This document shows, in pieces, positions 12,057 through 24,223 of a stretch of DNA of 64,000 nucleotides (the first letter of the stretch is position 1; every line of letters begins with the position of its first letter). The notes beneath the pieces are model-generated. The model had not been told where the DNA came from, made no database searches, and saw nothing but the letters and a program-made list of their open reading frames with translations. The stretch spans positions 248,001 to 312,000 of the forward strand of contig NW_002476387.1 of assembly GCF_000189635.1 (NCBI RefSeq), in the 5' to 3' direction. This DNA is from Tetrahymena thermophila SB210. Lineage: Eukaryota > Ciliophora > Oligohymenophorea > Hymenostomatida > Tetrahymenidae. The translations under genes and the position numbers were made by a program.

Positions 12057-13054
12057 ATGGATTTAAGCACTTTTTCTTTACAGCCTGAAAAGCTGCTTTA
12101 TTTAGCTCATACGATGTATAAAGATAATCTCATAGACAATAAGTAGAAAGAATAAGCCAAAGGTATTTTTAGCATTTATCATTAAATATATCGTGCTAAT
12201 ATAACAAGCCTCTAAAATTATTTTTTTAAAATAGAGCTAATAGTAAATGATGATTAATAGCTTTACTCTTGGCTGAATAATTACGAAAACTCTCATAAGA
12301 ATCTTTAATTTCTGCAAGATCAATTCATCTACTTAATCAGTAAATAAATAATTAATTAATGATTTAATATGAATTAGAAGATAGTTATTTTAAAAAGCAA
12401 TTTTTGAACTTTAGCAGAGAATGGATGAGCTGATACTTATTTTATTTTTATCAAACAAGATTTAAATTTATAGGAGAAACAAAATTAGAGCGAAGAAAAA
12501 AAGAATGGTAAGAGAGTTAAAATAATTGATCATAATGATTCTTAGGATCCTTGCCTTTCAAGAAACTCAAACTCTAGTTCTCCTATGAGTAGAGCTGGAT
12601 GGAAAAGACCTTCTTTTGCAATTTCTAAATAGAGAATGGGAGCGAAGGTGACTAAAATGTTTACAGAAGAAAATATGTCTGACTTAAATACTACTAAAGA
12701 GAGTTCACCAGAAAAAAATCACAAGGTCTCACTAACAGCAAACCATACACCAAAGTCAGGTCTATAAAGAAATTAGATAGTTATTCCTTAACTCTTCATA
12801 GATGAAGAGGTATTTATCACTTAAATAACTAAAATGCACCCCCAAAAATCCAACAAATATTTTATACAATTGCTTAGCTATTATTTATGGTATATATAAT
12901 ATTTTTTTGAATAATTATTTAAAAGGACTCATCACCGTTAGGCAAGTATTTATTTGAACACAAAGTAGTTCACTAAAATATAAAGCCTTCTGTAAAGTCA
13001 AGAATTAGGCCTTTCTTAAATCATATAATAGATGATGAAGTAAATTCAATCTGA
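12057..13054 (+). CDS. Hypothetical protein, three exons
   Basis: Exon 1 (12057-12339) starts MDLSTFSLQPEKLLYLAHTM. The last intron (12810-12925, phase 0) is clear and joins a Ser-rich region to the tail LNHIIDDEVNSI, ending at TGA 13052-13054. The first intron is less certain: 12340-12429 keeps the frame open and gives 264 codons (263 aa), but its acceptor is weak, and a shorter splice at 12340-12377 would instead end the protein near 12430. Residues 120-200 are rich in Ser, Asn and basic residues (SRNSNSSSPMSRAGWKR), suggesting a disordered, possibly phosphorylated segment. No known domain was recognised. Confidence 0.6.
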
Positions 13055-14432
13055 AGCAAATTTAAAACTAATTAAAATGTTTTTAAAAAATAGTTTTCTT
13101 CTCCTCTTGATACCGTGTTACATTAAAGAAAATAAAGATAATAACATTATTGAATAATATTCTACCTATTAGAAGGTATATTTGCTAATAAAATACCAAT
13201 AAGTCTTTTAAAAAAGGTAAATTTCTAGTAGGAAAATTGTATAATATAAAAATTAACAATAAATTTATTAGATTATAATTTAATTATCAAATCTGTTTAA
13301 ATACAATATAACATCAACTAATAACTATAAAACTCAATCAATAAATAATTTAACAAAAATTAATAAATAAACAAACAAGCAAGCAAGAAAGCAAAAAACA
13401 AAACAATATATCAAATAAACAAACAAACGGCATTTATGCAAAAAAAAAAATTAATCCTAATCAATAAAATTACTTATTTTCAATTATTATCGTTTAATAT
13501 TGTAAATATTTCTATATCAAATATGTCTATTTAGTATCATGGCTGGCTTTTAATAGACTACTTCAAGTTTTAATTTCTATATTCTTCTTCTTTTTATTTA
13601 TTTAAAATAATTTCCCTTCTTAAAAATTGACAATAAGTTAATATCTTAAATTTAGACCATGTTTTTTTTTTGAATATAATTTTAATAGTAAAGTTTTAAT
13701 AAACTCTGTAAAAAATAAGACTATCTAATCTATAAAAATTTATTTACATACCTAAAAATAAAAAGTTTAATTACAAACTATATTTTGAAAATTAATCAAC
13801 ATAAAATAATTTTAACTTTAAAAGTAAAAATGAATAATGAAATTTTTCTATTTATTTAAAATTATTTTTTCAGAAATTTTTATTTATATGTTAAAATGTT
13901 ATATCTTAAATTATATAAATTACTTTTAACTCTTATCTAGAAATAAATTTTTTTAAAATCTGCATTTATTTATTGATAATATTTCTCCACCATCGAAGTT
14001 AAAAAAATATGTTAGGATTTAAAATAAAGAAATATGAGAGTGATTCAAATAGTACTGCGATTATCAAAAAAACAAAAAAAATAATATTTATTATTTCTCA
14101 ATAAGTGGTATTTAAAATTTATTCATAGTATTTATGATACATTTTACTTTATTATTATTTTTAACTAATCAAATGAAGCAATATTTAAAATAAAATCTTT
14201 GTATTATTTTAGATTTTATTTTCGTATGATTAAAACCTTTTAATATTTTTTGATTAAGTTATTTATGAAATTGTATTTTTCTTTTATTTTGCGTACGCTT
14301 TTAAATTAATTAATTTTTGATATCTTATTGAATTAAAACATAAAAAAAAGTAATAATCAATTTCCGTCAATAATACATTTGATTTAAAAGTAATACAAAT
14401 ATTTGTTAATTAATAAAGCTTAGCTATTTATT
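13055..14432. other. AT-rich spacer with AAAC/AAGC-rich run
   Basis: Intergenic between two + strand genes. A low-complexity purine-rich run of AAAC, AAGC and AAAT units lies at about 13355-13435. Nothing else was recognised. Confidence 0.65.
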
Positions 14433-17400
14433 ATGGAATCTGAGAGAAAAGAGATCGAATAGAGCGAGGAAGACCAACTATCTGAATACACAGAAGTATT
14501 TATTATTTTAATTATTTAAAAGTATATTTTATGTTATTTAAACTTAGGTTTTCTCTTGGGGATGTAAGATGATTTACTTTGAAAAACATAACCTAAATCA
14601 TATATAAATTCATTAAAAAATTTAATCTTTGTTTTAAAAAATCTTAAGCTGATGAGGAAGGATAAATGGGTTTAGGAGAAAACAAAAGAAATTCTGTATT
14701 TTACTATCCTAGAGTTTGCTCTTTTTAGATAGTTATCCATTAGCTAGCCTGTGGATTAGACCACACTGCATTTGTTGCAAAAAATGGATATTTATATACT
14801 ATGGGTAAGATAATAAATTATCAGGATATCAATTAAGATAAATTTTGTCAAATAGGAAGCAACGCTTTGGGAAAACTTGGTATAGGACAACAAAGTCTAC
14901 AAAATTCATTTTAACCTTAACTAGTAAGTGCTCTTTCAAAGTAGATTTAAATTTTTGTAAGTTGTTATTAAAAATAGTTAATAATTATAATTTAAAAGAT
15001 ATAAAGTTATGCAAGTAAGCTGTGGCCACTCTCATACTTGCGCAATAATAGGTAATGTTTATAGTTTAAAATCCTATTTTAAAAGTAAATAAATATATTT
15101 TAAAGATTCAGGAGAACTTTTTAGTTGGGGAGACTCAAGTGAGGTAACAAAGAACTAAATATTAACTAATTAGCTAGCTAGATGATATTTTTTTAAAGAT
15201 TTTTATTCAAATTAAGAATCTACAATTTTTAACGGATATAAAGTAAATTTCTTTTTTAATTAAAGGGTTAATTAGGAATAAATAGCAATGGATCTCATTA
15301 CAATCCTTAGCTAGTTAATTTTAGTGATCTAAAAGGAATCAATACATTCGTTACTGATGTTTCTTGTGGCTATTACCATACTGTAGCTGTTTTAAGTAAG
15401 ATTCTATTTTATAAAAATGTTTATATTAATTAATAAGTAATAAATAAGAAAATGGATAAGTTTGCTCTTTTGGAAGTGGCAAAAAGGGTTAGCTTGGAAC
15501 AGGAAATTAGAATAAATAGTATAAACCATTCTTACTTAATAGTTTAAGTTAGATAATCAAGGTTAAATGTGGTTTCTATCATACTCTATTTTTAGATGAA
15601 TCTGGAAGAGTTTATAGTTGTGGTTTAAATGATGAAGGATAATTAGGTTAAGGACATAATGAAGGTAATATATCTTCTCCAAGATTAGTTTTAGAATTGG
15701 AGCATTCTTTTATTAAAAAAATATTTGCTGGCTCTCACTCTGCTGCTATAACTGATGCTAATGAAATATATTTCTTTGGTAAAAGTTAACTTGGATAGTT
15801 CCTTTATCCATAACTCGTTAGGATTTGTCAAGGAGATGTTAATGAAATAAGTATTGGCAACCACTTTGGAGTAGCTGTAACATATGATGGTAAAGTCTAT
15901 TCATGGGGAATAAACCAGTAAGGTTAATTGGGATAGGGTGATAGCGATGTTCGTATAATTCCATCTTTAGTAGAACCTTTAAATGAAAAAAAAGTTATTT
16001 CTGCAACATGCGGAGAAAATTATGTTATTTGTTTAGGATAGGTTATGAATAGTAGATTAGCTAAGCTAGCTTCTCAAAAAAAGATGTTAAAATTTTAATC
16101 TCCTGACAATAACAATAACAGTTTAATAAATGTTGATAAAGAAGGTAAAAATGAATATCCTTCTTCAAAAAGTTAGTCGCCTTCAAAGAATGGAATGATT
16201 AAATCATAGTCTTAACTTATCCTTGCTAATAAATTAGACTAATAAAATGAAATATCTAAATAATATGATGAATAAGGTAATTTAAATAATAGTTAATTTT
16301 ATTTTTTAAGTTTTTTTATTTTAGATAAGTTAAATAGTATTTATCTTCCTAGTGGGTTTTAGAAAAAAATGAAGCATTCCAAAAGCTTTTATTCTCCTAT
16401 TGAGAGTGGAATTTTCAGCAATCAATTTTCACCTGAAAAAAACTAATAGAATGGAAGTCTTCTAATAGCAAGCTAAAAAGACAAAATATTTAATCATCTA
16501 TGTTTAAAGAACGCCTAAGATAAACTATAAAATAATTCATCTTTCCATACAGGACAAAAGAAGTAAAATCCAAGTGAATCAATAGCAGAATTATCAACTA
16601 AAGATGGAATCAAATAATCTCCTTCGATTCAATTTGATGTTAAAAATAACCATGTTTAAGATTTTTCAAAATAATTACCCAATCAACAATTTTTTTAAAA
16701 TATGGAAAATATTTAAGACTCTATCAACTGGGAAATGTAATTACAGGTAATTAATATTTTATCAAAAATTTAAATTAACTTTACTAAAATATTTTATTTT
16801 TTACACTTGCTTTTATCAAGGAGATTAATTTTATTTAAGATTACATATAAATTTATTTTGTTATCTCTTTTAAAATACTTTTGTAATTTTAATATTAAAA
16901 TAATAAGTATTATTTGAGCTTAAAGAGTTAATTTCTTTTTGAAATACAACTATGTAAAAGTTAAATTTGATATTTTGATTGTTATTTTTATAGAGAATTT
17001 AACAATCAAATAGTTTATTTAAAAGTAAAATAAATTGTTCAATGTTAAATAGTTTATTTTAAAATATTAGGATAGGAAAGGGTTGAAGGATTAAATACAA
17101 AATTTAGAAAGACAGATTTAAAATAAAAATGAGTTTATAATTAAATTGTAAAAAGAAAACAAAGAATTAAAAGAATAAATACAAAATAAGAACTACTCTG
17201 ATTCCTAATTAGAAAAAGAACAAAAACTTAAACAAGAAAAATGTGATTTGCTTATTGAAAATGCTAACTTACAAAAGGATAATTCATAGCTTCTAAAAGT
17301 TCTTTAACAGCAAGCTGACTAAATAAATGAGTTACTTCAAGAAAACAAAGAGCTAAATGTAAAAATAAAACACTAAATTTAATAGAATGAGATATAAAAT

Positions 17401-18579
17401 AAGTAGGTAAATTAAAAATTAGTTAGTTATACAGAAAAAATACAGGATCTTGAAAGAATTTATTCTGATTATGATAGTTTAAAAAATGAAATACAAATTA
17501 AAGATGAAAGAATTTAGATTCTTGAGGACTAGACAATTTACTTAAAAAGATAGATTGAAATGCTATAAAAAAATTAAAATCATTAGCGAGTATTTGCTGA
17601 CCCTCTTTCTCAGTATTCAAGTCCCAAAAACTAACATCATAATAACTCTCAACCTTTGTAAATAGATATTTCTAATTACGAGACTGTTAGAAATAATTAT
17701 TTAGATCTTAAAAACGAAAAGAAAGGAATGAATGAAACAAAGAGAAACTTATTAAAAAATGTTAATGAAAACTAAAGTCCATACTTAAATAGAAGCTAGC
17801 TATACAATAATAAATATAAAAACCTACAACTTCCGTCAGAAAGAGATCATCTAAGTAAAATCAATAAAAATTCAATAAATTCTAAAAGAGATAGCCTATA
17901 GTAATTGAGTATTAATAGTCCAACTCATGCTCTTAATTTATAGATTTAGCCTTAATTTTAGAATTTATAAAGCAATATGAATAAAGAAAAAAATGATCTA
18001 AATTAAAATTAATTTATAAATCCTAACTAAAAACGAAGCATTCTCAAAAATTCACCAATTAAATAAGCAAACTCGGGTTTTGATTAGAATGATTAAGACT
18101 ACAATTGTAAGCCTAGTGTCTCATTTACAGACTTAGAATAAATAAGTAACACTGTGACACCCTCTAGATCTTAACACTATACAGAGAGATAACCTAATTA
18201 GAGTTAGCTAAAAAAGGGGAAAAGCTGCAGCTTCTATTAAACAAACGAATTTAATCCAAATAGTGCCTAGTAAAAAGCTAGTTAAAATGTTTCAATTAAT
18301 GGGGGAAGTGGATTTTTTACTCCCTTAAACACTAAGTTTCAACAATCTCCACAACAATACCCAAAAATAGCTCAAAATAATTTCTGCATAGCACCATAGA
18401 CAACATAATATTCTTAAGCATCAAAGCAGTTAGATTTTTTGAGCTAATAAAAATAGCCAACATATGCAGCATCTTATGCTGATTAGGAATTCTAAAAATC
18501 ATTATCTAGAACTAAATAGTAACTAGAATAAAGATTGAATGAATTCAGTAAAAAATAATTAAGTTAAAATTTATTTTGA
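14433..18579 (+). CDS. RCC1-repeat protein with C-terminal coiled coil
   Basis: Ten exons sum to 3312 bases (1103 aa): 14433-14495, 14548-14563, 14649-14804, 14856-14960, 15007-15051, 15106-15143, 15266-15395, 15449-16276, 16325-16746 and 17071-18579. All introns are small except the last. The donor at 14961 (GTTGTT) is unusual and was chosen to keep phase. The N-terminal ~440 residues hold RCC1-type blades: VFSWG, CGLDHTAFV, CGHSHTCAI, LFSWGD, CGYYHTVAV, VYSCGLNDEGQLGQG, VYSWGINQQGQLGQG. Such propellers bind Ran, chromatin, ubiquitin ligases or membrane partners. After a Ser/Gln-rich linker, exon 10 encodes a coiled coil (about 610-760) and a long Gln/Asn/Ser tail. No HECT, FYVE, BTB or kinase domain is present, so this is an RCC1-coiled-coil protein of unknown target. 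Confidence 0.9.
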
Positions 18580-19639
18580 AACAAATAATTAACAATTAAT
18601 TAATTAATTTTGAAATTTGGATTTTCTTTCATAAAATATTTATAATTACATAATAATAAAATTCTAATAATTTGTATATATTTCATTCTTGAAAAAGTTT
18701 TATTTATTACTATTAATTCAATTTTTTTTTTCTTTAAGCAAAATATTTTCTGATTTTTATGTAAATTATAAGAAAAAAGATCTCATAAATTCTCCAAATT
18801 TTATCATTAAATATTTTTAATCTTAGTTTTTATTTAAAGTTTTTTAAATCAATATTTATTAATTTATTTCTAATAAAATTTATTTAAATCAATATTTAAT
18901 TTTCTCAAATTCTAATTTGAATAGAAAAATTAAAAACCTAAATTTCTTTTATCTATTCACTAAAAAATTTCAAATTAAGAATTTGTTTTTCAAATTATTT
19001 TATTCTTTATTTAATAAAAATAGTTTTGAAATAAAAAATTAGAAAAAACATTAAAATTATTTGTTCAAATATTTTTTTGATTTTTACATATCAACACTGA
19101 TTGATTCAAATATTTTACATTTAAATATTTTTTATTTCTTATGACAGTTTATTAATCAAAACTTTTTAATTAAAATTAAAAAAAGAAATGAATTCAAAAA
19201 TTCATTAATTAAAATAATTTTTAAATAGATAGCAAATATTCTTCAAAAATATTTTTGAATGAACTAATGAACATTTTTAAATTTAAAAACAATTGAATAT
19301 GTTTGCTAAGAATTTTTATTTGATAAGATACTGAGTACTTTTTAGTAAAATAAAACAATGATAGCTTAAAAGAAAGAGAGCTCTGTCTGCTACTTAATAA
19401 GATATATTTATTTACTAATATAATTATCTTTATTATCAATTAATTAAATCGCGCGTCTATTGAATATTTTTCTTATAAAACAAATCTTATTTAAAATTTC
19501 TTTTAATTATAAGCAATAATTAAAGTAAACCTTTCATAAGAAAAGCTAGCAAAAAAGAGAGACATTTTCTAATTTAAAAACAGGAAATATCAAAATAAAT
19601 ATAACAACTCAAAAAGTTTAAAGGTCAATTATTAAGTAA
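18580..19639. other. AT-rich spacer
   Basis: Intergenic, upstream of the RPB3 gene. Only A/T tracts. An isolated GCGCG at about 19450-19455 is the only GC-rich spot and may lie near the RPB3 promoter. Confidence 0.65.
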
Positions 19640-20572
19640 ATGGAAGGAATTAAATTAACTCTTACAAACCTCGAAGAATTCAAATGCGAATTTACCCTAG
19701 AAAATTGCGATATCTCATTAGCTAATTCATTAAGAAGAATTCTTTTGGCTGAAATTGAAACAATAGCTATCCATAACGTTAAAGTATATGAGAATACATC
19801 TTCTCTTCCTGATGAATACATAGCACATAGATTAGGTTTAATTCCTTTAAATTCTGCTAAAGTTGATGATTATAACTATATTTGGAATTGCAATTGCCAA
19901 GGTGAATGCGATAGATGTACAATTCATTTTGATTTGAGAGTGAGTAACTTTACAAATGAAGTCTTAGAAGTTACTTCTCTTGATCTTAAATAAAGATAGG
20001 ACCACACTGATGAAGATGCCGTTCGCCCTATAAAGGTATATTCAATTTTACGTGATGAATATGGAAATAAGAGAGAAGTAGGTATTCCTATTATCAAGCT
20101 ATCTAAAGGACAATAAATTCACTTTGAATGTGAAGCCTAGAAAGGTATCGGTAAAATGCATTCTAAATGGAATCCAGTATGTATTTCAACTTTCTCAGTT
20201 GAACCTGAAATTATTTTCGATCAAGAAATTTAAAATTTAGATATTGAATAGAAGAAAGCTCTAGTAAATGCATGTCCTACTAAAGTATTTGGTATCAATC
20301 CTCATACCAATACTTTGGAAGTCTAAGATCACATGAAATGTATGTATTGTGAAGAATGTGTTTACAAGTGTGCTGAAGACTTCTAAAAACCTAAATTAAT
20401 CAAAATAGACCATAAAAAGGATAAGTTTTTCTTCAAAGTCGAAACTACAGGAGTTATGAAGCCTGTTGAAGTGTTAAGAAGAGGTTTTTCAACCTTGAGA
20501 TAGAAGCTTGATTTTATGAGAGAATAAATCTAAGAAAATTCTAATAATTAATTTGAATATGGTAACGAGTGA
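19640..20572 (+). CDS. RPB3: RNA polymerase II subunit RPB3, intronless
   Basis: 311 codons (310 aa) without introns, ATG 19640 to TGA 20570-20572. The N-terminus MEGIKLTLTNLEEFKCEF and the alpha-type motif ISLANSLRRILLAEI (about residues 26-40) are diagnostic of the RPB3/alpha family that heterodimerises with RPB11. The RPB3 zinc loop is present as Cys84, Cys86, Cys90 and Cys93 (C-x-C-x3-C-x2-C). HRLGLIPL follows the family pattern. Residues 234-244 read CMYCEECVYKC, a ferredoxin-like C-x2-C-x2-C-x3-C as found in the inserted domain of many archaeal D subunits; yeast and animal RPB3 lack it. Length is near the usual ~275-320 aa. It is a core nuclear transcription subunit. RPAC40 is excluded by the intact zinc loop and overall fit. 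Confidence 0.93.
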
Positions 20573-21694
20573 GCTATTTACAGTCAAGTTTCTAGCTTAA
20601 AAATAGTTTTTTTTATTTTAAACTGGCTTTATAAAATTATTTATATTAAAAATGTCTTATCTTTGTGGTCAAAAAGTATGCATTTATCAATCTAAATATT
20701 TTATAAGTTAATTTTTTAGCTTGATGGATAATTGTTCTTTATAGCTTAAGTAGATTTTTTAAATATTTTATTTCAACTTAAAATGAAGATATTTGAAAAA
20801 TTATTTTTTTGATTGATTGATTTAATAATTTCAATATATTTTTATAAGAGTTAAAATTTTTCCTTATGATTTATTAATTAGCAATTCTAACTTTTCAGTC
20901 TTTGTATTAAAATAATTATATTTAGATGCTTATTTATAATAATGTTTTATTTTGAATCTAAATAAAAACAATATATTAAAATACCTATAATTATTATAAC
21001 ATTAATTTACTCAAAGTTATTTTAGGTTTTTATGCTTTATTCATGGGAAATAGATTTATTTCATCAATAAAAAAAGAATTCAAAATAATTAAAATTATTG
21101 AAAGATTTTTGTTGTTTTTTTAAAATATTTTAAATAGATTGAAAAATAACTCTTGTTTTTTTATTTGAAAAATTCATTCAAAGCGCAAAAAACTTACTTA
21201 ACTTGTTATTTTTAATAAAAATATTTTAGAAAAGGTAATTTTATCAAGAATCGTTTTACTTTTAATTTTCAAGATAAAAAGAAAATGGAATTAAAATTAA
21301 AATTTTCAATTTTAAAGAAATAATTGAAAGATTATTTTAAATAAATCAATATTTTAAAGATATAATTGACAAATCTTTCGAGTCGAAGAGAATTAATTAA
21401 TTAAATTTTCAGATTATAATATTTACGAAACAAGAGAGAATAATTAATAGTCTATATATGTACAATAATTTATTTTGATAACTGATTAACTTTATATAAT
21501 GTATTAAATATATTTATTTATTTATAGATTCTTTATTTGTTTGTTTATTGAAGCTTTCGTTTTATAATTAATTAATCATATTCTTTTGATAATCAAAATT
21601 TATGAGATGTGTGTGAAGGAAAAAGTAAATGAATTAGAAAATTGCATTTTTTGGTTTTAGTTATAACATAAATTGCTTTTATTTATCAAATATT
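20573..21694. other. AT-rich spacer between convergent genes
   Basis: Separates the 3' ends of RPB3 (+) and the unknown gene on the minus strand. Only A/T tracts; no exon or RNA gene recognised. Confidence 0.65.
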
Positions 21695-24223
21695 TCATTT
21701 GTTTTATCTCGATTAAGGTCTTTTTCCACTCGAGCTATATACATGTCTTGTAGCTGATCCAGTGTGATTTCCTTAGCTGTACAATTGCATCATCATTTAT
21801 TATGACAAAGTAGAATTACTAATATTATTATTGCTAACATTACTTGACTAGTTTTAGCTATTGCTAACAGCCACTGCTTTGTTTGAGATTTTGTTAAGTG
21901 AGTTATTATTTGGATTTACTACAACTTTTAATTAAAGAAATTTAATTGTTAAAAGATTGATTAAATAAATTCAGTTAATTAATTAATTAATTAATTAATT
22001 AATTAGTTACCTGTTGGATTTAGTGATGAAATATTCATATCTAGGTATTAATCTTTATTTAAAATATTTATCAAAGAAGAATAATCAGCTGCAGATGTGT
22101 TGTGATGGTATGTAGATGAGTTTAGGTTGCGATTTCTTTGATTTAGACTGCTGTTTGCTCTTCCAGCAGAATTTAAATTTTAATTGTTTGTTAAAGGTCC
22201 TCCTTTCATTTTACCTCCTTATTAACTTTTTGATCTTTTGTGAGGTTTTAAAGAAGCGCTCATGCCTATAAATGAGTTATTGTTAGAATTTTATATTGAT
22301 TAAATAGGGCCACTGCTCAAATATGCAACTAAATCTTTTGATTCCATATGCTAGCTTGTATTGTGGGAGTTAACTTTTTATTCCTTTTAACTGTTGATTA
22401 ATTTAAAATTTAATTAACTACTTTTATGTTTTTATCATTTGAAATAAAGTTTAGTAAATTTAAAAAGAGTAAATAGAATTAATTACTTTGACTTGTTCAA
22501 AGATTCTTTATTGACATCTTTAATTTATTTAATAAGCTATTATTTTATTGAGTAATCTTAAAATGTTTTTTGAGCAGAGCTAGCTTATTAAAAGTTTATC
22601 TAGTCTTGAATTTCTTGCATAGGATGGCTATTAAGACTCTGAGTATTTGTGCTACTTATTCCTCCCAGATATGCTCCAGTTGCTCCATTACCACTGCTAT
22701 ATTGAGATTAATATATATTATTTACTACAGGATTTCCCCCTCTGCTTGAAACAGACAGTAAATTATTTTAAATAAATCCTATTCCAGTATTTTTACCACG
22801 TTCATTTTTATTGGGTGTTCCTATTTTTTAATTTGTATTTGTACAAAGTGTGCTTATACTGCTAGCATTCAATTAATGTTTGTTTCTGCTACTGCTGTTG
22901 CTGATTAAAGCATGTTTATTCAAGTCCGGATCTGAACTGTGTTTTATTTCATTGTTTAAGGACTTTTTTAAGTTCAGAGAAATACCCATTGATTTAAAGC
23001 TGCCATCTTTCTTAGGTAGAATATTTTAAGAGCTGCCTACTTAATTTTGTTCCTTTAAGAAATATTTTTAAAATTATGATAAAACCAATTCAAGTTAATT
23101 ATCTGTTTTTTACGTTAACTTTTTGTTAAAGAGTCTTGCATTTTTATTTATAATCATTGAGTTAAGATTCGTACTCTTTGATACTGAACTCTTAATTGCT
23201 ATTAATTTCTATTTAATCATGGATTTATTTTTTAAGCTTGGCTATTTCTCCATGAAGGTATTGTATTTCTTTATTTTTTTACTATAATATATTTGAAATT
23301 TAATTTATTTATTTATTTATTAACTTCACAAATAATTTTTTACTTAAAGATTAGCTTTAGTTGAATTGATCATATCTTATTTTTCTTTTTCAAGTTCTTC
23401 TTGCTTTTGTTTAAACCCATCGATCATCAGTTTCATTTACAATTAGGTCTAATTTTAATATATAAAATTTAAATATCTGATTATTATTCTTTGCTATAAT
23501 ATTTAATTTATCATATGCTATATCAAAATGAATGTTTGTTTATAAGGAACAATCGATAATGCTTCAAATAATTAATTTTCAAAATTAATAATTTAGTTTA
23601 TCTGCGTTTTCATATGAATTAGGAAAAAATCATCTTTATGAAACCATTACAGAAGTCTTTATAATATATATAAAATTACTCTTAAGTAAGTTCTATTCTC
23701 AGCCTCATGTTTTTATAGTATTTCTTCTAACTTTTTGTAATCTTCATTATCAGTAATAGAGAAATTATCATCATTATCTTCAAGGTTTTTTTTTATTTTT
23801 CTGATTTTAATTAAGACAATTCATTATAAAATATTTTACTATTTAAGCTAATAAAATTTTACTTAATTTTTTCATCAACTTTCTAAGTAAAGAAATCAAA
23901 AAAATTAACAATAATATCAGTAAACATAGCTAAATCATCATATTCCTTAAGGAAATGTTCTTCCATATAGGCATTATCCTCATTTTTATCAATAAATTTT
24001 TAAAGGTACTCAAACATCTAATTTTATTATTTTTAAAACAAAGTTAATTTAAGTGAGAGTAAATGAATCTCTTTTTAAATTTATAGATAAATTGCTTTAT
24101 TATTTCATTTGCATGATTTAAAATATTAATGCCATAATCAATAAATAACTTTCCTACGTTCTACATTAACTTTTTTAAGGTATCTTCAATTTTAGCTAAA
24201 TCCTCGCCTACTTCCTAGCTCAT
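21695..24223 (-). CDS. Ser/Asn-rich hypothetical protein, multi-exon
   Basis: ATG at 24223 opens MSQEVGEDLAKIEDTLKKLM. A phase-0 intron (24018-24157) joins it to an acidic helical exon (MFEYLQKFIDKNEDNAYMEE). Two or three further introns between about 23270 and 23880 were not fixed exactly. Introns 22391-22486 and 21919-22010 are clear, and the tail ends SSGKRPQSRQNK at TGA 21695-21697. The N-terminal third is helical and charged with short coiled-coil stretches (KQKQEELEKEKQDM); the rest is Ser/Asn/Gln-rich and probably disordered. No known domain was recognised. A regulatory or scaffold role is possible but unsupported. Confidence 0.7.
21974..22005. repeat. (TTAA)n microsatellite in an intron
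   Basis: About eight tandem TTAA/AATT units lie inside the last intron of the minus-strand gene, just after its splice donor. A simple-sequence tract. Confidence 0.85.

Noticed and set aside
12838-12856. Possible telomeric CCCCAA repeat
   Set aside because: Only a single CCCCCAAAAA run inside an intron, without tandem units.
19618-19821. Minus-strand ORF over the start of RPB3
   Set aside because: A shadow of the RPB3 coding sequence; no family match.
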